The notes beneath the pieces are model-generated. The model did no database searches. It was not told the origin of the DNA and saw nothing but the letters and a program-made list of their open reading frames with translations. A DNA stretch of 38,237 nucleotides from NCBI GenBank assembly GCA_964614415.1, contig CAZTLE010000009.1:1-38237 (forward strand). Direction: 5' to 3'. Both the position numbers and the translations under genes were made by a program. Positions 27,100 to 34,975 of the stretch are shown one piece after another. Position 1 is the stretch's first letter. Each line of letters starts with the position of its first letter. The stretch comes from CAZTLE01 sp964614415. GTDB lineage: Bacteria; Bacteroidota; Bacteroidia; Flavobacteriales; Flavobacteriaceae.

Positions 27100-27574
27100 T
27101 GGCTACGCTTTTTACTTCGTGAGTCACATGTTTTTGATACAGCGTTGGGACACTAGTCCCTTCCACGCGGTAGTATGGGAATACCAAATTGAACCTCGTA
27201 TTCGAAGTCTCAATGGAATAGTCAATTTTAATTTTAATGATACCATCCAGGTATTTGGAGTGATCTATGATCACATCGTGCAGTTCGATCCGGGGTTCAT
27301 AGGTAATAATAGCCCTTCGGATGATATCTCTTAGAAAATGCATTTTGGATGTTGAGATCGAATCAAACAAATACGAATGAAGATCGCATCCGTATTCAGG
27401 CAGCATGGTACGTTCTCCCAAACGGGTATTCAGCAGGACTTCAAGAGATTCCCTGATATCCTGTTCGTTCTCCACCATTTCAATGCCGCTGGCCAAACCC
27501 AGTTTGCTGAAAGTGGGTGGAAAACTCCATCCTCTTCCCAGGAAAGACCGGTTGTTATAAGGTACTTCTTTCAT
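27092..27574 (-). CDS. gp25-like baseplate wedge protein (Afp9/Pvc9)
   Basis: A 160-residue protein of the GPW/gp25 family. The opening GRGWSFPPTFS, the DIRESLEVLLNTRLGERTMLPEYGCDL block (the conserved EPR/GER region) and the C-terminal strand region fit well. It links the baseplate to the sheath by strand exchange with the first sheath ring. Its ATG overlaps the VgrG stop by one base (TAATG). Confidence 0.93.
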   Translation of the reverse strand: MKEVPYNNRSFLGRGWSFPPTFSKLGLASGIEMVENEQDIRESLEVLLNTRLGERTMLPEYGCDLHSYLFDSISTSKMHFLRDIIRRAIITYEPRIELHDVIIDHSKYLDGIIKIKIDYSIETSNTRFNLVFPYYRVEGTSVPTLYQKHVTHEVKSVAND

Positions 27575-29358
27575 TAGTTGATCATTACGGTTAATCCTTT
27601 AACACTCATTTGGCCACTACTTTCAACCGAGCATTCTGCAGTCCCGGTGATCGAAGTAGACTGATCACCACTAATGGAGATCGACGGCGCCGATTCACTT
27701 ATCGACTGATCACCCGTGACTGAAATAGACATTCCCTGAATGGTGACATCCTGAGCGGCCTTAAGGGTAAGATTGGATTGACTGTCTATAGTAATCCCAT
27801 CCGTTCCCATTTCAATTTTATTGCTGTTTTGGTCGGTTATCGTTATTCCCTGATCTTCATCACTGAACACCATGGTATTGCCTCCGGGTGTCAGGATGGT
27901 GATCACCTTGTTCTCATCATCGAATTTCACCTGCAACTGACTCTGTGTGATGATGGTTTTTATGGTATTGTTCTCATCGGGTGTCTCAGGCGCAGGAATT
28001 GAGCTACTCCATACACTTCCCAGAATTACCGGAAAGCGCGGATCGTCATTCATAAAGCCAAGAATGACTTCATCGTTAACTTCAGGAAAGAAGAAGGCTC
28101 CGATGGAGTTCCCGTTATAGAAAGTACCCAGTCGCGCCCAGACCGCTTCTCCATCCGCTCCCAGAATAGGGATCTCAACCTGAACACGGAATTCATTATC
28201 AGGATCACTGTCGATCTTCTTAACAATTCCAGTCTGGAGGCCTTTAACCCCAGGAAGCATAGCAGATGCTGACGGCATAGTAACCGGATGTCTTTCCACG
28301 AACCACTCCGGCGACAGCCCCAGTCGGACCTCCGTATTCCAACGTCCGTCCTCCAGGCTATGCACGACCCCGGTGATAAAGCCGTTGCCGTTGAAACGGC
28401 TACTCAGCCCATCTATCTTAATGACCGAATTCACTTTGGCCTTTGATGAGCCCTGGAACATGATAGTTCCCTTGAATCTGGACAGTCTTGATTTCAATAG
28501 TGCTGAATCTGCCCAGTACTGCAGCACATCTTGTTCTACCGGTACCGAAGCATTAAGATTACTGGTTCCCGCCGAGAGTACGCTCGCGAGGTCGGAACCC
28601 TGAATATCTCCCTGCTCATTGACGCTGGGTTCGCTGGATGTCGCGTTAATGACACTTTGGCTGGACATGTCCCAGGCATTTCCCTGTACTTCGGAAAGCT
28701 GGAACGTCGCGTCGAGCTCTCCGTCAAACTCCAGGATATCATACCCAAACTGCAGACTAAGTTCCGGAGAGCCCGATACATCCGGTTTGGCCACGGTGAG
28801 TGTTCCGCTATCGGTAATCACTACCATTCCGTTCATTTCGGCCCGGTTTACTATAAAATCCCAATCGGAAGCATAGTATTGAACAATTTCTTTGTGTTGA
28901 TAGCTCGTAGAAGTGACCGAAGTACTCAGACTGGCATTCCCGGCTATCTTCTCTATAAGGGCACTATCGGTACTATCTGTGAAAATGGCGCTCTTTCTTG
29001 TAATTGCAAGTGCCAATGCTTTGTCTTTACACAGTATCTGCAGTCGTGTACCCTCGTCGTGATCAATTTTGATAATCTGCTTTGTAACCACCCCCTTGAA
29101 CACAGAATCTACCTCGCTGTGATACCCCAATTTGATCTCAATTTCGGTTCCGGGCTTGAACGTATCCGGATCCGCTACATCGAATGTCTGACTGGCGGGA
29201 TTCCCATCCCTCAGTACGATCTCGGCCTCCGCTATCTTGTTGATCTGTTGTTCCGTCCGGATCTCCAGTACTTCATAGGTAGAAGGAATCTCGCTCCCGG
29301 CCGAAAGGATGGTAAACGACGTTAAATTGGATTGTTCTGTTATAGGGGATGATGGCAT
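27574..29358 (-). CDS. VgrG-like central spike protein (Afp8/Pvc8)
   Basis: A 594-residue spike. The order is a gp27-like base region (about 20-360), an OB-fold gp5-like domain (about 375-460, with TGIVKKI...RVQVEIP and WARLGTFYNGN), then a C-terminal beta-helix (about 480-594) of short repeats such as ITITDQNSNKIEMG and SISISGDQSTSITG. It forms the trimeric spike that carries the PAAR tip. The gene is separated by 4 bases from the LysM gene. There is no extra enzymatic domain, so the spike appears purely structural. Confidence 0.94.
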   Translation of the reverse strand: MPSSPITEQSNLTSFTILSAGSEIPSTYEVLEIRTEQQINKIAEAEIVLRDGNPASQTFDVADPDTFKPGTEIEIKLGYHSEVDSVFKGVVTKQIIKIDHDEGTRLQILCKDKALALAITRKSAIFTDSTDSALIEKIAGNASLSTSVTSTSYQHKEIVQYYASDWDFIVNRAEMNGMVVITDSGTLTVAKPDVSGSPELSLQFGYDILEFDGELDATFQLSEVQGNAWDMSSQSVINATSSEPSVNEQGDIQGSDLASVLSAGTSNLNASVPVEQDVLQYWADSALLKSRLSRFKGTIMFQGSSKAKVNSVIKIDGLSSRFNGNGFITGVVHSLEDGRWNTEVRLGLSPEWFVERHPVTMPSASAMLPGVKGLQTGIVKKIDSDPDNEFRVQVEIPILGADGEAVWARLGTFYNGNSIGAFFFPEVNDEVILGFMNDDPRFPVILGSVWSSSIPAPETPDENNTIKTIITQSQLQVKFDDENKVITILTPGGNTMVFSDEDQGITITDQNSNKIEMGTDGITIDSQSNLTLKAAQDVTIQGMSISVTGDQSISESAPSISISGDQSTSITGTAECSVESSGQMSVKGLTVMIN

Positions 29359-29362
29359 GGTC

Positions 29363-30019
29363 TTATTTTATAGGTGGTAAATACAATTCTGTTCCGGGAA
29401 CAAGGTTTCTGTAATTGACCAGGTTGTTATACCGGGCTACGTCCAGGTAATACCCACAGTCTCCGTATACTTCGTGGCAAATTAGGGGAAGTCGGTCACC
29501 TTCCTTAACCACGATCAGATGTGTAAGATCGGGGGATTTGTTATTCGCCTCCGAATCGATTAAACTGGCATCAATTGCCTCTTCAAACTTCACGGATGCT
29601 TTTGCCCTTAAGGGCGTACCGTCTTGCTTAAAGAGGGTATAGTTCAGGTCAAGGGAGGTAAGCTTGCACTTAAAGACAAGTGTTCCCCAGGAAACAATTA
29701 GGTAATTGGGTTCGTGAATGTCACCGTTGTAGGTAAAACATACTTTCTTGAACTGATCCAATTGGGTCTTGACCGCGACCTGATTGTTTTCGATAGCTCC
29801 CGTAGCATCAAAGTAGATGTCAAAGGATATGGTTTCCGGCGGAATTCCTTTAAAATCCAGGGTCGCGCCAGGCTTACCCTGAGCAGTCTTGTTGTTATAG
29901 CTCACAGAGTGGTTATGCGTATAGGTAGACGGGTTGATCTTGACCGTACACTTGGCCTGACCTTTCCCTGAATACTTCGCATTGGGATATGCCACTATGG
30001 TCATCTTATTCTGTGCCAT
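29363..30019 (-). CDS. LysM-domain tube/baseplate adaptor (Afp7/Pvc7)
   Basis: A 218-residue protein. The N-terminal part (about 1-150) is a beta-rich tube-like domain with the TVKINPSTYTHNHSVSYN opening typical of this family. A LysM-type module lies at the C-terminus (about 166-216, with HLIVVKEGDRLPLICHEVYGD and NNLVNYRNLVPGTELYLP). In contractile systems this protein connects the tube to the spike hub, like T4 gp53/gp54-region adaptors. The LysM is structural rather than wall-binding. Confidence 0.9.
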   Translation of the reverse strand: MAQNKMTIVAYPNAKYSGKGQAKCTVKINPSTYTHNHSVSYNNKTAQGKPGATLDFKGIPPETISFDIYFDATGAIENNQVAVKTQLDQFKKVCFTYNGDIHEPNYLIVSWGTLVFKCKLTSLDLNYTLFKQDGTPLRAKASVKFEEAIDASLIDSEANNKSPDLTHLIVVKEGDRLPLICHEVYGDCGYYLDVARYNNLVNYRNLVPGTELYLPPIK

Positions 30020-30022
30020 TCG

Positions 30023-30181
30023 CTATCGTTCCTTGTATTTCTTCAATTGTTTCTTAATTTCTTTTCGGCAGGCCCGCAATACCTGTTGCTTTACCTGCTC
30101 TAACTCGACATCGTCGGAGCGCGACCGAGCCGCCTCCTCAATCTTCACCTTGATCAATAATTCTCGTATCTCTATGGTCAT
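30023..30181 (-). CDS. DUF5908-like 52-residue eCIS protein (Afp6/Pvc6 position)
   Basis: A small gene fitting exactly between its neighbours: its ATG is 2 bases after the tube-2 stop and its TAG is 3 bases before the LysM start. The peptide starts MTIEIRELLIKVKIEE and continues as a highly charged helix ending KKQLKKYKER. The opening (M-x-IEIREL-x-IK) is that of DUF5908 proteins, which occupy this slot in many eCIS loci. Afp6 and Pvc6 are of similar size. The role is probably a minor assembly or baseplate component. Confidence 0.85.
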   Translation of the reverse strand: MTIEIRELLIKVKIEEAARSRSDDVELEQVKQQVLRACRKEIKKQLKKYKER

Positions 30182-30183
30182 GA

Positions 30184-30693
30184 TTACTCGTCAAAAAGAT
30201 TTCCGAACATATCTTCGTCATCGTCTCCACCACTGGTATCGGTGTTGAGTTCCGTGAAATAGCTGTAAGCGAACTCCAGCGTCTCGATCACGATCTCGTT
30301 GTTCATGGAATTAAGATCGGATGCCGACCATTTTACAGGCCAGGCATTGACAAAACTCCAGGAATTGAGGGGGGTTCCGTTTTCATCCAACAGATTCACA
30401 ATGATGTTCTTCGTTTCGATGAATTCGGCAAGCCCACCACCAAAGGTTTTCATACACCATACGATGAGTTCGGACCCCTTGGGCACCAACCCCCTTTTCA
30501 ATACCAGGTTCGAGAACTTTGCAGAAGTAGGAACGCGGTGCTTAAAGCTGTTGTTCCCACCTTCTGCAATTTCCTCAGTTCCCATTTCGACTGTTATTCC
30601 CGATACTTCCTTGAAGGAGGCATCCGTCTTTCCGGACACTCCGCTAAATGAAAGCTGGAAATAAAAGCCAACGGGTGGATAGACATTACTCAT
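30184..30693 (-). CDS. Inner tube protein 2 (Afp5/Pvc5-like)
   Basis: A 169-residue phage-tail-tube-like protein. The core has the tube fold pattern VGFYFQLSFSG, ASFKEVSGI, LVLKRGL and a WSFVNAWPVKWSASDL strand-turn-strand before a final helix-like VIETLEFAYSYF. In related particles this second tube protein forms the first ring(s) next to the baseplate. Unusually, it ends in a Gly/Asp-rich acidic tail (GGDDDEDMFG). Confidence 0.92.
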   Translation of the reverse strand: MSNVYPPVGFYFQLSFSGVSGKTDASFKEVSGITVEMGTEEIAEGGNNSFKHRVPTSAKFSNLVLKRGLVPKGSELIVWCMKTFGGGLAEFIETKNIIVNLLDENGTPLNSWSFVNAWPVKWSASDLNSMNNEIVIETLEFAYSYFTELNTDTSGGDDDEDMFGNLFDE

Positions 30694-30695
30694 GA

Positions 30696-31154
30696 TTATC
30701 CGTTAGCAATAGTTAAACCTTCGTGAGCGAGTTCCAGTGTTTCCACGGCTACCTCGTTAGCATCCGATTTTAAATCGGCGCCTGTGATCTTGGTGGGCCA
30801 GGCATTCGTAAGTGTCCAGGTCATGGTAGGATTGCCTCCTTCATCCAATAACTGGATCGTCACTGTTTCCCGCTTGATGGTATTCATTTTTATGGCATCG
30901 TACCACTTGAAGAAGTTGTTATCTTTCACAAAGATTCCCTTCTTAAGTGTTACGTTACCGGTCTTGACAATTCCCGGCATCTTGATGGTCGAAAATTGCT
31001 TGCTGTCACTATGTCTATATTCAATAGGCTGTGTCTCGGTGTCCAAACCGGATACTTCCTGAAAAGCAACCGTGTTGTCCTGAGAACCCAGATCTACTTT
31101 GAAATAAAACTTTGGTAAGGGCCATACATTACCCTGTGCTGAACCATCTGACAT
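30696..31154 (-). CDS. Inner tube protein 1 (Afp1/Pvc1-like)
   Basis: A 152-residue main tube protein, homologous to its neighbour: FYFKVDLG, AFQEVSGLDTE, VTLKKGIFV, MTWTLTNAWPTKITGADL and VETLELAHEGL align in order with tube 2. It polymerises as hexameric rings to form the tube that delivers cargo. The gap to the sheath gene is 31 bases, the largest inside the core structural block, so extra translation control is possible there. Confidence 0.94.
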   Translation of the reverse strand: MSDGSAQGNVWPLPKFYFKVDLGSQDNTVAFQEVSGLDTETQPIEYRHSDSKQFSTIKMPGIVKTGNVTLKKGIFVKDNNFFKWYDAIKMNTIKRETVTIQLLDEGGNPTMTWTLTNAWPTKITGADLKSDANEVAVETLELAHEGLTIANG

Positions 31155-31185
31155 AATTAAATGTTTTTATTAGTTAAACTTCTTT

Positions 31186-32919
31186 TTATCCTTTTTGCAT
31201 TTGCTGCTGGAAGGTAATTTCGATGAATTCTGCAGGGTGCGAAACCGCTACCTTAACAGAAACACGCATGATTCCCTCGAGGATATCCTCTCCGGTCATC
31301 GTACTTCCCAGTCCAACGCTTACGGAGAAAGCATCTCCCGGCTTAGGACCAACCAGTCCTCCCTGATTCCAAAGACCTGTAAGGAAATTGGTGATCATAC
31401 TCTTAACCGAGATCCAGGTTCCCGCATCGTTAGGCGCAAATACATAGGCCTTGGCCGCATCTTTCACAGATTGTTCAATAAAGATGAGCGTACGACGTAC
31501 GTTGATGTATCTCCAATCATTGGAATTACCATCCAGGGTACGGGCTCCCCAAACGAGGTTTCCATAACCGGTAAAGGCGCGAATGGCGCAAATGGATTTT
31601 CCACTAATAGGTACGTTCAGATCTTCCTGAGTGGCGTGATCAATCTTGACCGCCGGTGCTACCGTACTTTGTACGGATACATTTGCAGGCGCTATCCAAA
31701 CACCTTCGTTGTTATCAACAGTAGTGTAGATACCGGCCATTGCGGCACTAGGTGGCATAAGGTTCATTTGATCCTTGATAGCCCCCATAACCATCTTATA
31801 CGACTTACTTAAGTTCATTAGAACGGTATGTGCCTCTTCCAGGGTAAGTGCCTCTTTTGAATTCGAGGATCCGCCATCGCCGTCTCCACCGTCTCCACCA
31901 TCACCACCGTCGCCTCCGTCACCGCCGTCGCCGCCATCTCCTGCTGCGGCATCACCGGATGAAAAAGCGGCAATAACCTGTTGCATATCGGCTACAACAG
32001 TTCCGTCATCACCGGTAAATTCAGTATTTAACAGTCCTTCTACAGTGCTGTAAGAATCGTCACTCAGATTCTCATAAGTCACTTCGGAAGACTGGTAAAC
32101 CGTCGTGTGAAGCCATGGATAGTAGGCCGCACCGTAACTGTTGAACTTAGCAATGGTTGGAGAAACTGCATTTCGGAAGAAATCCACACTGGTATCTCCT
32201 ACTACCGGCTCGCTGTAACCACCCGGTACGTCCAGAATAGCCACACGGTTCATCATTTCACCACAGTGATTGATCATAGCCGATTGCAAAGAATATGCAT
32301 TTTCATAAATGTCTCCTACCGTTGTTTTGGTAGTGTCCTTAATCTCTACTGCATCCGGAATAACGACCATAGTAGGTTCGGTTTCCTTCTCCAGAAGAGT
32401 CAAGGCGTCCATAAACGGAGTCGTGTCCGTAATTGCTGTCTTGCCGTAGTCGTACTTACCAACTGAAATCACATAACAGTTAGCTCCGCCATTCTCATAA
32501 AAGAATTTCATGGCACTGTACATACGATAATTGATGGTAGTAGGCTCTATAATGAACTCTTTTCCATCAATCGTTACATGGGGTTCCTGCGTAGCAGCGG
32601 CGCCTGAATCTCCACCGTCTCCGGCCGGAGCAGCACCATCGCCACCATCACCTCCATCGCCGCCATCGCCACCTCCGGCATCCGCTCCCTGCTCTGTAAG
32701 CTTAAACTGAACCTTTGGAGGTTTATCTCCGAAGATCTGAAGGAACTCAGCTAATGAAGTAACTTTAACGGCTTTGTTCAATAAATTCTTCCCGTTAAAG
32801 GAAGTCTGCGCTGTATACCCAATGAACACCGGGACGGCGGTCGGTACAGGTACTACGGCGTTCCCAAAAGCATCCAATTCCTGGATATACACTCCCGGGG
32901 TTTTCATGGTTGTTGCCAT
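31186..32919 (-). CDS. Contractile sheath protein with two Gly-Gly-Asp insertions
   Basis: A 577-residue sheath subunit (Afp2/Pvc2-like). The opening TPGVYIQELDAFGNAVVPVPTAV and the C-terminal block with FIEQSVKDAAKAYVFAPND, GDAFSVSVGL and HPAEFIEITFQQ are clear family marks. It is the only sheath gene, where Afp and PVC loci have several. Two low-complexity inserts of GGD repeats interrupt it: about residues 79-105 and 327-350. They probably lie in surface-exposed regions, since the N- and C-terminal handshake segments are intact. The preceding gene ends 16 bases upstream. Confidence 0.95.
   Translation of the reverse strand: MATTMKTPGVYIQELDAFGNAVVPVPTAVPVFIGYTAQTSFNGKNLLNKAVKVTSLAEFLQIFGDKPPKVQFKLTEQGADAGGGDGGDGGDGGDGAAPAGDGGDSGAAATQEPHVTIDGKEFIIEPTTINYRMYSAMKFFYENGGANCYVISVGKYDYGKTAITDTTPFMDALTLLEKETEPTMVVIPDAVEIKDTTKTTVGDIYENAYSLQSAMINHCGEMMNRVAILDVPGGYSEPVVGDTSVDFFRNAVSPTIAKFNSYGAAYYPWLHTTVYQSSEVTYENLSDDSYSTVEGLLNTEFTGDDGTVVADMQQVIAAFSSGDAAAGDGGDGGDGGDGGDGGDGGDGDGGSSNSKEALTLEEAHTVLMNLSKSYKMVMGAIKDQMNLMPPSAAMAGIYTTVDNNEGVWIAPANVSVQSTVAPAVKIDHATQEDLNVPISGKSICAIRAFTGYGNLVWGARTLDGNSNDWRYINVRRTLIFIEQSVKDAAKAYVFAPNDAGTWISVKSMITNFLTGLWNQGGLVGPKPGDAFSVSVGLGSTMTGEDILEGIMRVSVKVAVSHPAEFIEITFQQQMQKG
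31870..31941 (-). repeat. Coding GGD-repeat tract 2 in the sheath gene
   Basis: About 72 bases encode eight near-consecutive Gly-Gly-Asp triplets, ending GDGDGG. On the plus strand the unit is 9 bases, of the type CCGTCTCCA/CCATCACCA, with third-position variation. The tract stays in frame when units are gained or lost. Confidence 0.9.
32605..32682 (-). repeat. Coding GGD-repeat tract 1 in the sheath gene
   Basis: About 78 bases encode a run of Gly-Gly-Asp units, split by an Ala/Pro segment (GAAPAGDGGD). It is the same 9-base unit type as the tract at 31870-31941 but shorter and more degenerate. Confidence 0.88.
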
Positions 32920-32935
32920 ACATTACTGATTTAAA

Positions 32936-33970
32936 TTAAACATATACTATAGTTGAAGAGAAGTACGCACCTGCGTGCTCCCCTTGTTGATACATTCCTA
33001 AACTTTCCGGCGACGGATTTGGCAGTGTAATTTCCAACGGATGTACAGAAGTTGACATATCATTGGTATACTCCACCACTAATTTTGGGCCCTTATCCTG
33101 TCTTTGTTGCAAGGGTTCAGAGGCTGGAGACGTAAATACGCGGGCCTTCTGCCCTCCTATCACATCCTGCTCCTCCGGTCCCGTATAACTGTTCCCGGCA
33201 TTATCAGTCACGGTCATTTGCACAACATCGATCTTCCGGGATTCCGGGACTATTATTTTATACTGATGAAAGGCGGATCGCACCGGAACAGTGAGAACAT
33301 AAGGCTCCGATTGTTCCGCAGTCGTCAATGCGGCTATATCCAATCGAAGCATCCCCAGGCAATTGTCCGGGGTTGCTTCAGGCAAAATCTGAATGGTTTG
33401 TTGTAGCGCATCATTTACAAAACATTGGAAAAGTCCTTCAGAACCAGTGGGCAATTGCACCGGAACCTGAGCATGTGTATTGTCCTGTAGTGTAGCTTCA
33501 AAGACCACGTTGCCGAGCAAATCACTAACTTTTATCGCGACATCTCCTTCGGGAACGGTAAGTGCAAACGGATTGCCTGTAAAAGGCAACAGATCGTCCT
33601 TAGATACGGATGCGGCTCTTTGTAAGGCCGTTGTATCACTACCATTGAGACCGTTTCCGAAGCTAAACTTCTGATCATCCGAAAACCAGGGTATTTCAGA
33701 ATACATTCCGAACACGGAATCGGTGATCATCAAAGCGAAAAACAACTCATCAAGTCCGTTAAGGGCCGAAGCGCTGTCAAATTCTTCAGAAGCTTCCATA
33801 CCCACATAAAAGGTGAATTCCCCGGTTCCTTTGCGAATTCTGATCTCATAGTTCTTCATACGTCCGGCCGATAATGCCGAGGGAATCAGATCGATCACCG
33901 GGCACACCGAATCCGGGAAGTAATCATGTACTAGCTCAATCGAAAACCATTTGTGATACTTGATGTTCAT
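32936..33970 (-). CDS. Unrecognised eCIS protein between cap and sheath genes
   Basis: A 344-residue protein from the ATG at 33970, one base after the cap gene stop; an earlier in-frame ATG (33994) lies inside that gene. No signal peptide and no transmembrane helix. The first 100 residues (KWFSIELVHDYFP..., then SAGRMKNYEIRIRKGTGEFTFYVG) look like an alpha/beta domain. The centre (about 140-180) looks like an Ig-like strand set with GDVAIKVSDLLGNVVFEATL. The C-terminal part is beta-rich with YKIIVPESRKI. No enzymatic motif. Position suggests a cap, plug or collar component, or a sheath chaperone, of the injection machine. Confidence 0.75.
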   Translation of the reverse strand: MNIKYHKWFSIELVHDYFPDSVCPVIDLIPSALSAGRMKNYEIRIRKGTGEFTFYVGMEASEEFDSASALNGLDELFFALMITDSVFGMYSEIPWFSDDQKFSFGNGLNGSDTTALQRAASVSKDDLLPFTGNPFALTVPEGDVAIKVSDLLGNVVFEATLQDNTHAQVPVQLPTGSEGLFQCFVNDALQQTIQILPEATPDNCLGMLRLDIAALTTAEQSEPYVLTVPVRSAFHQYKIIVPESRKIDVVQMTVTDNAGNSYTGPEEQDVIGGQKARVFTSPASEPLQQRQDKGPKLVVEYTNDMSTSVHPLEITLPNPSPESLGMYQQGEHAGAYFSSTIVYV

Positions 33971-33971
33971 A

Positions 33972-34547
33972 TTATTTTGCTTTAGGGCCTCCACCCAATC
34001 CGGTAACGCCCGGAACTTCTTTCGAGATGAGTTCTTCCTGAACTGTCATCATTCGCACTTTGTAAATTAGCGAGGGTACGTATTTAGCTCCTATCCCACT
34101 CCAGATGTGGCTTAGTTCGTTAATGGGTAAATTGAATATCTCGAAAGTGAGCTTGTCAATTGGAGCCTGTAGTTTGGGATAGCTTTCCCTGGTAAAATAC
34201 GGTTGTGCCTGGAACTTCTTGATCACTGCCGAAAGCATCTTATGGGCTTCCAGATAGTTGCCCGAATCATAATTGGCAGAGACCAGTATGTACAGATTGA
34301 GGTACACAGGAGGAGCCACTTTTCCATAATCGTTCCCTTCCCGGATGTATTGATTCCTCGATCCCATAGCAGTTTCATGCTCCAGGTTTATCACCGATAG
34401 AATTACTTTATTCTCGATGTTTTCAGTTACCGAACCGTCCGGATTGATAAGACTGCTTGCTATCACAGGGCCTTTATCAATCCCAAAAGCCATTTTCAAC
34501 TCTTTGTTGAGTTCTTCGGTAATGAATATGAGTGCTTTATCAATCAC
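33972..34547 (-). CDS. DUF4255 tail-terminator/cap protein (Afp16/Pvc16)
   Basis: A 191-residue protein starting at GTG. It carries the DUF4255 (Pvc16 N-terminal) pattern: a first helix with FITEELNKELK, NKVILSVINLEHE, then the APPVYLNLYILVSANYD strand and YLEAHKMLSAVIKKFQAQPYF. In Afp and PVC this protein closes the distal end of the tube and sheath after length is set. It is the first gene of the structural block. Upstream lies a 98-base A/T-rich gap. Confidence 0.93.
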   Translation of the reverse strand: MIDKALIFITEELNKELKMAFGIDKGPVIASSLINPDGSVTENIENKVILSVINLEHETAMGSRNQYIREGNDYGKVAPPVYLNLYILVSANYDSGNYLEAHKMLSAVIKKFQAQPYFTRESYPKLQAPIDKLTFEIFNLPINELSHIWSGIGAKYVPSLIYKVRMMTVQEELISKEVPGVTGLGGGPKAK

Positions 34548-34605
34548 TTTACTTATTGCTATTTTTATTGTTATTAATTATTATCATTTTCAATCTTCAA
34601 TCGCA

Positions 34606-34640
34606 ATTCATAATTCGACATTCATAATTCGATATTCGAT
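34606..34640. repeat. Tandem 14-base A/T-rich repeat
   Basis: ATTCATAATTCGAC (34606-34619) is followed directly by ATTCATAATTCGAT (34620-34633) and a partial ATTCGAT. It fills much of the gap between the membrane protein gene (stop at 34646) and the cap gene start (34547). No TAnnTTTG box on the minus strand was found there. It could be a promoter-region element or a spacer. Confidence 0.7.
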
Positions 34641-34645
34641 CTTCA

Positions 34646-34975
34646 TCATCCCTTACCTTTTCCAGTCAGTTGCTTGATCGCTCCGGACACAGCCCTGGCG
34701 AAATACACTCCGGCTACATTCAGCACCAAACAGCCTATCCATAGTGGTTGTCCGTTCAATATTTTACATATGGCACCTTTAATCTCCTCATCGCTGAAAC
34801 CGTATTCCCAGGCCGCGTACCAGGTAACCAATGTGAGCGGTAATGCCAGGAGCAATGCTATAAGGATCCACAAGAATTCCACAGACATAAACTTCTTAAG
34901 GGCCTTCAGGAACTTTTTAAGCTTGCCCTCCTCTTTGGCTAATGCGCCCTGCGCTTTGGCAATGCTTACACTCAT
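34646..34975 (-). CDS. Small two-helix membrane protein coupled to the GH18-like gene
   Basis: A 109-residue protein from the ATG at 34975, which overlaps the upstream stop by 4 bases (ATGA). A longer in-frame start at 35026 lies inside the upstream gene and is unlikely. A basic, helical N-terminal region (KAQGALAKEEGKLKKFLKALKKF) precedes two transmembrane helices (about 32-55 and 76-98), with a cytoplasm-like basic tail GKGKG. Function not recognised. It may anchor or modulate the hydrolase encoded upstream. Confidence 0.7.
   Translation of the reverse strand: MSVSIAKAQGALAKEEGKLKKFLKALKKFMSVEFLWILIALLLALPLTLVTWYAAWEYGFSDEEIKGAICKILNGQPLWIGCLVLNVAGVYFARAVSGAIKQLTGKGKG

Noticed and set aside
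28531..29325. Long plus-strand reading frame antisense to the spike gene
   Set aside because: It is a shadow of the well-supported VgrG-like gene, and its product has no recognisable domain.
31870..31941. Dense short repeats resembling a CRISPR or minisatellite array
   Set aside because: The units are 9 bases without spacers, lie inside the sheath reading frame and encode Gly-Gly-Asp.
32936..33994. Start of the 344-residue protein at 33994
   Set aside because: The extra residues lie inside the cap gene's end, and the ATG at 33970, one base after that stop, is the more natural start.
14263..34547. Prophage or T6SS interpretation of the tail-like genes
   Set aside because: No capsid, portal, terminase, integrase, lysis cassette, TssJLM or ClpV-type gene is present, whereas DUF4255, the AAA+ ATPase, DUF5908 and the CIS tape measure are eCIS marks.
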